Shown: one piece after another, positions 8,592 through 15,761 of the stretch
How positions within the stretch are numbered: position 1 is the stretch's first letter
Layout: each line of letters begins with the position of its first letter
Origin: TMP-86 sp031394735
GTDB lineage: Bacteria > Pseudomonadota > Gammaproteobacteria > Steroidobacterales > Steroidobacteraceae
DNA: 64,000 nt
Direction of reading: 5' to 3'
NCBI GenBank assembly: GCA_031394735.1
Contig: JANMXI010000287.1
Span: forward strand, 18,598 to 82,597
Position numbers and translations under genes: made by a program
Notes under the pieces: generated by a model
Databases searched by the model: none
Told to the model about the DNA's origin: nothing
What the model saw: only the letters and a program-made list of their open reading frames with translations

Positions 8592-9616
8592 GGGGATACC
8601 CTGCCTGAAAGCATGCCCTGATGCAAAGCGCCGGCGAGGCCCGCGGTCAGCGCCCGCAACCCGGTCCAGGCATCGCCGCGCGCCTGTCCCTTGATGATCC
8701 GGTCGACATTGCCGGCTTCGGTGAGCAATCGCGCCAGCGGTAGCCGGCGCGAGCGCGCCAGTCCAGCTGAACTGGGAGGACTGGCCAGATTCCAGGCGCT
8801 ACCGCGGTCGCTGGAGCGCAGTCGGTCGCGTTCCCGCGCCTGCCACAAGCCGCGCAGTTCGCGGCTCAACGCCCAGAGAATCAGCGTGGGTTCCACGCCC
8901 TCGCCTTTAAGGCCTTCCAGCACCTGCAGCGCCCGCGCCGCGTGACCCGCCGACGCGGCAGTGGACAGCGCAAAGACATCGTAGCGGGCGCTGTCGCCCA
9001 CGGCGTTTCGAACCAGATCCAGCGTGACCCGACCATCGGTGCTGAGCAATGCGAGTTTGTCGATTTCCTGCGCAGCGGCGAGCAGGTTGCCCTCGGCGCG
9101 CGCAGCGATCAGTTGCGCGGCGTCGGGCTCCAGACGTAACTTGGAGCGCGCTGCTCGCTCGCGCAGCCAGCCCGGCAAGCTTTCCGGACCGACCGCACCG
9201 ATCGGCAACCACACGCCCTGCTTTTCCACGGCTCGAACCCAGGCCGAATCGGTGGTCTTTTTGTCGAGCTTGCCGGTGAGGATGAGCAACACCGTGTCGG
9301 GCGCGGGCGAGCTGATCAGCTGGGTCAGAAACTCCGCGCCGCGATCCGGCTTGCCGGTGGGCATGCGCAACTCCAGCAGGCGCTTTTCCGAAAACAGCGA
9401 CATCGATTGAGCCGCCGTGCGCACCTCATCCCAGTCGAAGCCGCGCTCGATGAAAAACACCTGGCGCTCCAGGAAACCCGCTGTGCGAGCCTGGGCGCGA
9501 ATGGCATCGGCCGCCTCGGCCACCAGCAATCCCTCATCGCCGGAAACGAGATACGCGGGAGCCGGGCCGCGGGCCAGGGCACCGGAGAGCTGTTCGAAGG
9601 TCGTTTTCACCCGCAC
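8588..9616 (-). CDS. holA: DNA polymerase III delta subunit HolA
   Basis: The clamp-loader delta subunit, which opens the beta clamp. The 342-residue protein shows the delta pattern: PAYLVSGDEGLLVAEAADAIR at the N-terminus (degenerate P-loop region), an SLFSEKRLLELR motif for clamp contact, and a C-terminal helical domain. It probably uses a GTG start at 9616; a stop codon lies two codons upstream in frame, so it cannot begin further up. In most gammaproteobacteria holA directly follows lptE; here the 260 bases upstream hold palindromes instead, and lptE is about 33.6 kb away. Confidence 0.94.
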   Translation of the reverse strand: MRVKTTFEQLSGALARGPAPAYLVSGDEGLLVAEAADAIRAQARTAGFLERQVFFIERGFDWDEVRTAAQSMSLFSEKRLLELRMPTGKPDRGAEFLTQLISSPAPDTVLLILTGKLDKKTTDSAWVRAVEKQGVWLPIGAVGPESLPGWLRERAARSKLRLEPDAAQLIAARAEGNLLAAAQEIDKLALLSTDGRVTLDLVRNAVGDSARYDVFALSTAASAGHAARALQVLEGLKGEGVEPTLILWALSRELRGLWQARERDRLRSSDRGSAWNLASPPSSAGLARSRRLPLARLLTEAGNVDRIIKGQARGDAWTGLRALTAGLAGALHQGMLSGRVSP

Positions 9617-9714
9617 AGACTAACCGAGCGTGAGGCTAAATGTGACATTGAAAAAGGTCTTCCTGACCTTCTTCAATCGCGGCGCATGAAAAGCGTGGTT
9701 TTCATTCGCCTCAC

Positions 9715-9803
9715 AAAATCAACGACGTAGGCGTCGTTGATTTTGCCGGTGCATCCATGCACCGCTTAACAGGCTGTCGAAAAGGATTTTCGACAGCCTG
9801 TTA
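9715..9803. repeat. Cluster of three perfect palindromes upstream of holA
   Basis: Three adjacent inverted repeats fill this stretch. The first has 13-base arms (AAAATCAACGACG) around TAGG at 9715-9744. The second has 8-base arms (CGGTGCAT) around CC at 9747-9764. The third has 17-base arms (TAACAGGCTGTCGAAAA) around GGA at 9767-9803. Each could fold as a hairpin on either strand. The arrangement resembles a REP/MITE-like or terminator cassette. No ORF overlaps it convincingly. It lies between the start of holA (minus) and the first accessory gene (plus), at the junction where lptE would be expected. Confidence 0.75.
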
Positions 9804-9876
9804 GGTGGCGAATCCAGGAGGCAGGCCGCTATACTCCTCGCCGGTCATTTTTTCGCATTGCAGTTGAGGGCTTGAC

Positions 9877-10638
9877 ATGGATCTGGGATTGCGCGGCAAA
9901 AAAGCCATTGTGACCGGTGGAACCAAGGGCATCGGACGCTCCATCGTGGAATTGCTGGCGCATGAAGGCGTGGATATCGGACTGTGCGCGCGCAGCGCCG
10001 ATGAGGTCGAAGAGACCGTCCGGCAGCTCAAAGTCCGCGGTATCAACGCCGTCGGCGATTCGGTCAACGTCCGCAATGCGGAAGGCTACGGTGACTGGCT
10101 GCAACGCACCGTTGAAGCGCTCGGTGGCTGCGACATTTTCATCCCGAATGTGAGCGCCGCCGGCGGCATGGACAGTGAAAAGAACTGGATCAAGAATTTC
10201 GAGATCGACGTCATGCACACGGTGCGCGGCTGCGACCTGCTCATGCCGGCGCTGTCCAAATCCGGGCACGGCTCAATCGTGTTGCTGGCCTCGACCAACG
10301 CGCTGGAAACTTTCGCCGCGCCGATGGCCTTCAATGCCATGAAGGCGACGCTGATCCAATATTCCAAGGACCTGGCGGCCTCGGTTGCAGCGCGCGGCGT
10401 GCGAGTCAACTCGGTTGCGCCGGGTCCGATTTTCTTCGAAGGCGGTGCGTGGGAGCTGATCCAGGGCACGCAGCCCAAATTCTACGACTGGGCGCTGAAG
10501 CAGATTCCGAGCCGCCGATTGGGAACGCCGGAAGAGGTGGCGCGCGTCGTGACTTTCCTGGCGAGCCCCACTGCCGGCTGGCTGAGCGGCACCAATCTGC
10601 TGGCCGACAACGGCTTCACCAAAGGCGTGCTGCACTAG
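9877..10638 (+). CDS. SDR family oxidoreductase with Tyr-to-Phe active-site change
   Basis: A 253-residue short-chain dehydrogenase/reductase. The cofactor motif is TGGTKGIG (residues 13-20), and the structural Asn (Asn91, IPNVSA) and Ser139 (LLAST) are present. The catalytic YxxxK reads FNAMK, with Phe152 (codon TTC) in place of Tyr and Lys156 kept. It also has the VNSVAPGPIFFEGG segment of the FEGG-type SDR subgroup. Without the Tyr hydroxyl, normal proton transfer is not expected, so it may be inactive, have another catalytic role, or bind cofactor only. A TATACT at 9830-9835 could be its -10. It converges on the next SDR with 7 bases between stops. Confidence 0.85.
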   Translation: MDLGLRGKKAIVTGGTKGIGRSIVELLAHEGVDIGLCARSADEVEETVRQLKVRGINAVGDSVNVRNAEGYGDWLQRTVEALGGCDIFIPNVSAAGGMDSEKNWIKNFEIDVMHTVRGCDLLMPALSKSGHGSIVLLASTNALETFAAPMAFNAMKATLIQYSKDLAASVAARGVRVNSVAPGPIFFEGGAWELIQGTQPKFYDWALKQIPSRRLGTPEEVARVVTFLASPTAGWLSGTNLLADNGFTKGVLH

Positions 10639-10645
10639 GAACCTC

Positions 10646-11425
10646 CTAGCGAGCAGTGGCGCCGCCGTCGATGGGGATCTCCGCACCGTTGATGAACGAC
10701 GCACCGTCGGTGGCCAGAAACACCACGGCCGCCGCAACTTCTTCAGGTCTTCCCATCCGATTCATTGGGCTGACGCGGTTCACGACGGACAACGTGCGCT
10801 GCGGATCCGGCGAGTCGGCAATGAAGTTGCGCACCATCGGCGTGTCGACATACGAGGGATGCAGCGAGTTGCAGCGAATGTTGTAGCCTTGCTCGGCACA
10901 ATGCAGCGCAATCGACTTGGTCAACAGCCGCACCGCGCCCTTGGCTGAATTGTAGGCCGCGAGTTTGGCCACGCCGCGCAGGCCCGCGATGGACGACAGA
11001 TTCACGATGCTGCCTCCGCCGCCGGCTCGCATCGGCGTCAACACCGTCTTGCAACCCAGGAACACACCGTCGACGTTCACGGCATGCGTGCGATGAAATT
11101 GCTCGAGGGTGGTGTGTTCGATGTCGGCGTTGATCGCGATGCCCGCGGCATTGACCAGCACATCGATGCGCTGCCATTGGCGCATCAGAGCCTCGACGGT
11201 CGTTTGCCATCCGGACTCGGACGCCACGTCGAGGCGGCAAAATGCGGCGCGCTCACCCAGTTCCGCTGCGGCGGCCATGCCTTGCTCGACCGCGATGTCG
11301 GCGATCATCACGCGTGCGCCGCGGTTGATGAAATGCCGCGCGCACTCCAGACCAATTCCCGACGCGCCGCCGGTGATGAGGACCACCTTGCCGACGAAGT
11401 CCTGCGCAATGGCGGCCGTAGTCAT
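10646..11425 (-). CDS. SDR family NAD(P)-dependent oxidoreductase
   Basis: A classical SDR of 259 residues from ATG 11425. A strong GGAGG ribosome-binding site five bases upstream of that ATG decides the start; an in-frame extension further up has no such signal and runs into the upstream gene. Motifs: ITGGASGIG cofactor loop, LVNAAG (NAG-type), catalytic NLSSIAG Ser, and YNSAK (YxxxK). The CNSLHPSYVDTPMV region resembles 3-alpha/20-beta-hydroxysteroid and cyclopentanol dehydrogenases, so oxidation of a cyclic or secondary alcohol is likely, though the substrate is unknown. It follows the nitronate monooxygenase-like gene by 1 base in the same operon. Confidence 0.9.
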   Translation of the reverse strand: MTTAAIAQDFVGKVVLITGGASGIGLECARHFINRGARVMIADIAVEQGMAAAAELGERAAFCRLDVASESGWQTTVEALMRQWQRIDVLVNAAGIAINADIEHTTLEQFHRTHAVNVDGVFLGCKTVLTPMRAGGGGSIVNLSSIAGLRGVAKLAAYNSAKGAVRLLTKSIALHCAEQGYNIRCNSLHPSYVDTPMVRNFIADSPDPQRTLSVVNRVSPMNRMGRPEEVAAAVVFLATDGASFINGAEIPIDGGATAR

Positions 11426-11426
11426 C

Positions 11427-12392
11427 TCAACCTCCAGCCAGGCGGGCACGAGCCGCCTCGTATTCATCGCGCATCCGCGCCACCAACACACTGACGTCGA
11501 GGATTTCGTGGATGCCGGTGACACTCTGCCCGGCGCTCCAGATATCCTTCCACGCCTTGATTTCAGTTCCGCCGCTGGTGGAAAAATTCATCTTGTTCTT
11601 ATCGGCCATCGGCAGCTTCGCCGGGTCCAGGCCGGCGCGCACGATGCTGCCGCGCAGATAGTTGCCCGACACGCCGCTGAACACCGGCGTGTAGACGATG
11701 TCATCCGCGCCGCTGTCGACCAGCATTTTCTTGTACTCCGGATTGGCATTGGCTTCGGTCGTGGCGATGAAACGCGTGCCCAGGTAGGCAAGATCGGCGC
11801 CCATTGCCTGCGCCGCCAGCACATCGGCGCCAGTGCTCATCGCACCCGAGAGAATCACGGCGCCCGAAAAGAAACTGCGGATCTCTTTCAGCAGCGCGAA
11901 CGGACTCAGCAACCCGGCATGCCCACCGGCGCCGGCGCAGACCGCGATGAGCCCATCCACGCCCTGCTCCGCCGCCTTCTGCGCATGACGCAGGTTGATG
12001 ACATCATGAAACACCAAGCCGCCGTAGGAATGCACAGCGCTGACAACTTCCGCCGGCGGCCGCAGGCTGGTGATCACGATGGGCACTTTGTACTTCACGC
12101 ACAAGCCCACGTCATGCTCCAGGCGCTGATTGCTCGCATGCACGATTTGATTCACCGCAAAGGGCGCCACTTTGCGCTGTGGATTTGCCGCCTGAAATTG
12201 CGCCAGTTCGCGGGTGATCTGGTCCAGCCATTCGTCCAGTTGCGACTCAGAGCGCGCGTTCAACGCCGGAAAAGATCCGACCACACCCGCCTTGCACTCG
12301 GCCAGCACCAGCGGCGGAGTCGACACGATGAACATTGGCGCGCCGATGACCGGCAAACTCAAACGACCGGCGAGTGCGGTGGGAAGTGTCAT
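11427..12392 (-). CDS. Nitronate monooxygenase-like flavoprotein (NPD family)
   Basis: A 321-residue FMN-dependent TIM-barrel protein of the 2-nitropropane dioxygenase/nitronate monooxygenase family. Visible family blocks are the N-terminal LPVIGAPMFIVS, the flavin-site VCAGAGGHAG, the SGAMSTGADVLAAQAMGADL phosphate-binding region and the YLGTRFIATTEA segment. Such proteins often occur in lipid and aromatic degradation clusters, where the nitronate activity may not be the physiological one. It lies between a small ORF (25 bases upstream) and an SDR (1 base downstream), all on the minus strand. Confidence 0.88.
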   Translation of the reverse strand: MTLPTALAGRLSLPVIGAPMFIVSTPPLVLAECKAGVVGSFPALNARSESQLDEWLDQITRELAQFQAANPQRKVAPFAVNQIVHASNQRLEHDVGLCVKYKVPIVITSLRPPAEVVSAVHSYGGLVFHDVINLRHAQKAAEQGVDGLIAVCAGAGGHAGLLSPFALLKEIRSFFSGAVILSGAMSTGADVLAAQAMGADLAYLGTRFIATTEANANPEYKKMLVDSGADDIVYTPVFSGVSGNYLRGSIVRAGLDPAKLPMADKNKMNFSTSGGTEIKAWKDIWSAGQSVTGIHEILDVSVLVARMRDEYEAARARLAGG

Positions 12393-12416
12393 GAATCGTC
12401 CTTCAAGTATTTCAAA

Positions 12417-12527
12417 TCAGGAAACGCGGCGCGTTCGCCCGCGCCAAAAAGGTTCGCGCAGCTCGCGCCGCAGCACCTGTACGCGAACGATATCGGCCAT
12501 GAACGACATGCCGACGGGGAGGTTCAT
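12417..12527 (-). CDS. Candidate 36-residue small ORF coupled to the lipoate-ligase-like gene
   Basis: An ATG at 12527 overlaps the stop of the upstream lipoate-ligase-like gene by 4 bases (ATGA). The frame stays open for 36 codons to a TGA at 12417-12419, 25 bases before the nitronate monooxygenase-like start. The predicted peptide begins MNLPVGMSFMADIVRV and ends in a basic Arg-rich tail. No family is recognised. The coupling and the tight operon spacing are the only support, and chance is possible at this length. Confidence 0.3.
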   Translation of the reverse strand: MNLPVGMSFMADIVRVQVLRRELREPFWRGRTRRVS

Positions 12528-13294
12528 GCCTCACCCCGCGCGGCGGATACGCCAAACACATGCACGATTTCCCGTATGCAGCGCGACATCAGGTCGGACG
12601 CATCGGCATCGCCGCGGCGCGCCGCGGAATTGCAGCACGCGAGCGCGGTGGTCGCGGCGCGTACGCGTCGATCCGACTGCAGATCGCGATAAAAGGCTGC
12701 TACTTCGAGCGGCAAGCCGAGCGAACATTCCTCCACCGACAACACCGCATGCACCCAGACATTGGAACTTCCAGCCCGCGCGCGCCGCCGCTGTGCGATG
12801 CCGCCGACTTTGAGTCCTTTCCAGTTCAAGTCAAAGCGGCCATCGCAATAGGCGCCTGCAACCTGGCCGATGCGCAGCGGGATGCGCGCGCGGGCAAGCG
12901 CCGCAATCAACTTGGCGGCGAAATCACGATAGGAGCGGTCGATGTCATTGCAGGTCGCCCCGTACAGGTGGCTGATCACGAGGGTGCCGGGACCCAGGCA
13001 GACACAACCGCCGCCGCTCTTGCGAACCAGGACGGCGACGCCACGGCGCTCGGCCGCTTCGGCGGCCGCCGCGAAATGGGGCATTGCCGCCTCCAATGCC
13101 GTAACCGCCAGAGCGCGCTGTGGCTGCCAGATGCTTAAGGTGTTGGTGGATGGAGTCGACGTGTCGAACCATTCCAGTTCGCGCACCAGCCGCAGAGCGG
13201 TGGGCTGCGGCCCGGTGGGGGAGTCCACCTGCAACGCACCGACCGGCGAAACCGCCGGCCGATTGCCGGTCGCGGAGGCGAGCGCCACGTTCAT
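12524..13294 (-). CDS. Lipoate-protein ligase A family protein
   Basis: A 256-residue protein of the BPL/LPL catalytic fold. The LplA signatures are visible: VRKSGGGCVCLGPGTL (the R-SGGG-V motif that binds the lipoyl-AMP), then HLYG, and YCDGRFDLNWKGLKVGGIAQ (matching the usual CDGRYDL...KIAGTAQRR block). It should transfer lipoate or a similar acyl group to a carrier lysine. No lipoyl-domain partner is encoded nearby, so its target is unknown. It heads a minus-strand operon with a 36-residue ORF, the NPD protein and an SDR. The 205 bases upstream to the VOC gene are a divergent promoter region without clear boxes. Confidence 0.8.
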   Translation of the reverse strand: MNVALASATGNRPAVSPVGALQVDSPTGPQPTALRLVRELEWFDTSTPSTNTLSIWQPQRALAVTALEAAMPHFAAAAEAAERRGVAVLVRKSGGGCVCLGPGTLVISHLYGATCNDIDRSYRDFAAKLIAALARARIPLRIGQVAGAYCDGRFDLNWKGLKVGGIAQRRRARAGSSNVWVHAVLSVEECSLGLPLEVAAFYRDLQSDRRVRAATTALACCNSAARRGDADASDLMSRCIREIVHVFGVSAARGEA

Positions 13295-13499
13295 TCGACG
13301 CGCAACGTCACGCTGACGGACGCAGCCGTTTCAAGGCGCGACTTTTCAACCATGATGTAGGTCATTGCTCACCGCGGAATTTGCGCGCGAGGGATGGTAG
13401 CCGCACAGCAAAAAACAAGCAATCCTGACGATATTTTCCGCTGTTGCGTCTTACCGGCGGTGTGATACGTTTGCGCATCGTCCGTCAAGAAGCAGCGCC

Positions 13500-14021
13500 A
13501 TGCAAAAAATATTTGGACCGGTCATGCAGAATGCGTTCGTCGTCGACGATCTCGACGCCGCCATGGATCATTGGCTGAACAAGATGGGTGTGGGGCCCTT
13601 CTTCGTATTTGAGCACGTACAATTCCGCGAGATCTTTTTTCGCGGCAAACCCAGCAACACCGACATGACCGCCGCCATCGCCTACTGGGGCGACATGCAG
13701 ATCGAACTCATCAAGCAGCACAATGTCTCGCCGTCGATCTACAGCGAATTCCAGGACAAAGGACTGCGCGGCATGCAGCACATGGGCGTGATCACCACCG
13801 ACCTGGCTGCAGACCTCGCCAGGCTCAAACCGCTGGGGATCATCCCGGTACAGTGGGGCACGGTTGCTTCCGGAATGCGCTTCGCCTACGTGAGCAGCGA
13901 CTACCATCCCGGCGCCATGATCGAGCTCATCGAAGCGAACGAAGGCATCAGCGGGTTCTTTCAGATGATGAAGGACACGGCACAGAATTGGGACGGCAAA
14001 GATCCCATCCGCAGCTTCTGA
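13500..14021 (+). CDS. VOC/glyoxalase-fold protein
   Basis: A 173-residue protein with two vicinal-oxygen-chelate modules. The first begins QNAFVVDDLDAAMDHWLN and includes the metal-like IQIEL strand (MQIELIKQHN). The second begins HMGVITTDLAADLARL and ends PGAMIELIEAN. Members include methylmalonyl-CoA epimerases, glyoxalases and ring-cleavage dioxygenases; this single two-module size fits the glyoxalase_4/epimerase-like group common in catabolic clusters. The substrate cannot be named. It is followed 7 bases later by a TetR gene, then by an enoyl-CoA hydratase-like gene, all plus strand. Confidence 0.85.
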   Translation: MQKIFGPVMQNAFVVDDLDAAMDHWLNKMGVGPFFVFEHVQFREIFFRGKPSNTDMTAAIAYWGDMQIELIKQHNVSPSIYSEFQDKGLRGMQHMGVITTDLAADLARLKPLGIIPVQWGTVASGMRFAYVSSDYHPGAMIELIEANEGISGFFQMMKDTAQNWDGKDPIRSF

Positions 14022-14028
14022 TCCTTGC

Positions 14029-14721
14029 ATGGCCGCCAAACCCCGCCCCACGAAACGCTCCGATGGCCGCCAGGCCGCGAAGAGTGCTGCAACACGCCAG
14101 GCTGCCATCGAAGGCGCGGTCGACTGTTTCGTCAGACTCGGCTACGCCCGCTCCAGCACCATCGAGATCTCCAAGCGCGCGCGCGTATCGCGTGGGGCCA
14201 TGATCTACCATTTCCCGACCAAGCGAAAACTCCTCGAAGCGACGGTCGAATACATCATCTCCGAACGCATCCGGCGTTTCACGGCCGACATGCATTCAAC
14301 TGTGCGCTCCGAAGAGGACCGGCTGTCGCAGCGGGGCATCGACATCTACTGGAAGCACCTCAACAGTCGTCTGTTCATCGCCTTTCACGAACTGGTCACG
14401 GCCTCGCGCACCGATGCCACACTTGCCCGTGTGCTCAAGGCCGCCACCGCTCGCTTCGACAAGGTGTGGTACCAGGCCGTTCAGGACCTGTTTCCGGAAT
14501 GGCGTGGCAAAGAGGCGCTGCTCGGGTTGGCGCTGGACCTGACGCGCTTCCTCCTCGAAGGCATGGCGCTCAACAAGATGTCGCATGATGCGCGGCAACG
14601 GCGGCAGCGAATCCGCGATTACCTGAAGTCACGGCTTCGCGATATTCTCCAGGCCGGCGACCGGCAGGACAGCGACACTGCAGTGCGCGAGTTCCTGCGC
14701 AATGCACCGAACGGTAAATAA
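14029..14721 (+). CDS. TetR/AcrR family transcriptional regulator
   Basis: A 230-residue regulator with a canonical N-terminal TetR helix-turn-helix: RQAAIEGAVDCFVRLGYARSS, then ISKRARVSRGAMIYHFPTKR and KLLEATVEYI. The C-terminal ligand-binding domain is of variable type. It lies between a VOC gene and a PaaG-like gene with 7- and 11-base gaps and probably controls this small plus-strand operon and perhaps the divergent lipoate-ligase operon. No obvious palindromic operator was found in 13295-13499. Confidence 0.93.
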   Translation: MAAKPRPTKRSDGRQAAKSAATRQAAIEGAVDCFVRLGYARSSTIEISKRARVSRGAMIYHFPTKRKLLEATVEYIISERIRRFTADMHSTVRSEEDRLSQRGIDIYWKHLNSRLFIAFHELVTASRTDATLARVLKAATARFDKVWYQAVQDLFPEWRGKEALLGLALDLTRFLLEGMALNKMSHDARQRRQRIRDYLKSRLRDILQAGDRQDSDTAVREFLRNAPNGK

Positions 14722-14732
14722 GGATCCATTGC

Positions 14733-15536
14733 ATGAGCTACAAAACCCTGCTGTTCGATTGCCGCGACGGCGTTGCGCACGTCACCATGAACCGGCCGGA
14801 GAAGTTGAATGCCTTCAACCGTGAGTTGATCGACGATCTTGTCGCCGCGGCGAAGCGCATTCGCGAGGATTCGGCGATTCGAGCCGTCCTGCTGGGCGCG
14901 GCAGGCCGCGCCTTCTGTGCCGGCGCGGACATCGCCCAGGGCGGACTGATCAGCGATGCCTCCGTGAGCCCCGGGATGAATGTCGGCAATAGCATGCGCT
15001 CGCACTTCAATCCGATGATCAAGGCCTGGTATCACCTGCCGGTTCCCGTGGTCGTGGCGGTCAACGGCGTCGCCGCCGGTGCCGGCGCGAGCCTGGCGTT
15101 GGCCGGTGACATCGTATTGGCGGCGCGCTCGGCGACATTCATGCAATTGTTCGCACCCAAGCTGGGACTGATACCGGATTTGGGCAGCACCTATTATCTG
15201 CCACGGACGGTGGGCACCGCACGCGCCAAGGGGCTGGCGCTGCTGGGTGAGGCGCTCAGCGCCGACGACGCGCGCGCCTGGGGACTCATTTGGGGCGTGA
15301 CCGAGGATGCCGATCTTCAGGCACAGGCGGGCAAACTGGCACTACGACTCGCAGCCGGGCCGACGCGGGCCTTCGGTCACATCAAGAAATTGTTCAACGC
15401 CGAGCCGCCCGCCACGCTGGAGGAACAACTCGAACGTGAAACGGCGGCCCAGCAGGAACTCGGCGACTCCGCCGATTTTGCGGAAGGCGTGCAAGCCTTC
15501 AAGGAAAAGCGCGCACCGCGGTTTCGCGGCCGCTAG
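14733..15536 (+). CDS. Enoyl-CoA hydratase/isomerase family protein (PaaG-like)
   Basis: A 267-residue crotonase-fold protein. Oxyanion-hole motifs are AGRAFCAGADIAQGG and GVAAGAGASLALAGD. The second catalytic region reads FAPKLGLIPDLGSTYYLPR: the Asp of PDLGS matches the PaaG/ECI-type isomerases, while the first hydratase Glu position is replaced by small residues (GAGASLALAGD). It is therefore more likely a PaaG-like double-bond isomerase or ring-epoxide isomerase than a true hydratase. It is the last gene of the VOC-TetR-PaaG operon and converges with a small minus-strand ORF. Confidence 0.88.
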   Translation: MSYKTLLFDCRDGVAHVTMNRPEKLNAFNRELIDDLVAAAKRIREDSAIRAVLLGAAGRAFCAGADIAQGGLISDASVSPGMNVGNSMRSHFNPMIKAWYHLPVPVVVAVNGVAAGAGASLALAGDIVLAARSATFMQLFAPKLGLIPDLGSTYYLPRTVGTARAKGLALLGEALSADDARAWGLIWGVTEDADLQAQAGKLALRLAAGPTRAFGHIKKLFNAEPPATLEEQLERETAAQQELGDSADFAEGVQAFKEKRAPRFRGR

Positions 15537-15539
15537 CCT

Positions 15540-15761
15540 TTAAAACCCATCCGGCGTAAAGACACTGCCGTCGGCGAAGGTGCTGACCTCGCCCGCCGCC
15601 TCGAGTGGGTCTGCCGACACCATCCATTGCAGGATGTCATCGCGTGCCGCCGGCGTATTGGCGATCAAACGAGCGCCGCGAACCGCAAGCCGGACTACGG
15701 CCTGGCGCGCGACCTCGCCGCCACGGCGCTCGACGGCATCGCCTTGTAGCGGCGTGCTCAC
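15540..15761 (-). CDS. Small hypothetical protein coupled to a Rieske oxygenase gene
   Basis: A 73-residue acidic/mixed protein with a GTG start at 15761 that overlaps the stop of the upstream Rieske gene by 4 bases (GTGA). It has no signal peptide or membrane helix; the C-terminal half reads ILQWMVSADPLEAAGEV and ends VFTPDGF. No family was recognised. The overlap suggests co-translation with the oxygenase, perhaps as an accessory or regulatory protein. Confidence 0.55.
   Translation of the reverse strand: MSTPLQGDAVERRGGEVARQAVVRLAVRGARLIANTPAARDDILQWMVSADPLEAAGEVSTFADGSVFTPDGF

Noticed and set aside
10635..10649. Hairpin CTAGGA-ACC-TCCTAG between two convergent SDR stops
   Set aside because: Only 6 bp, and part of the symmetry follows automatically from two facing TAG codons; too weak to call a terminator.
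11426..11524. N-terminal extension of the SDR at 10646-11425
   Set aside because: The extension overlaps the upstream gene and lacks the Shine-Dalgarno that precedes ATG 11425; the SDR fold begins right after that ATG.
11109..12692. Long plus-strand open frame (527 codons) antisense to the SDR and nitronate monooxygenase-like genes
   Set aside because: Sequence is Arg/His-rich with no family pattern and the opposite strand carries clear genes; it is a GC-codon shadow.
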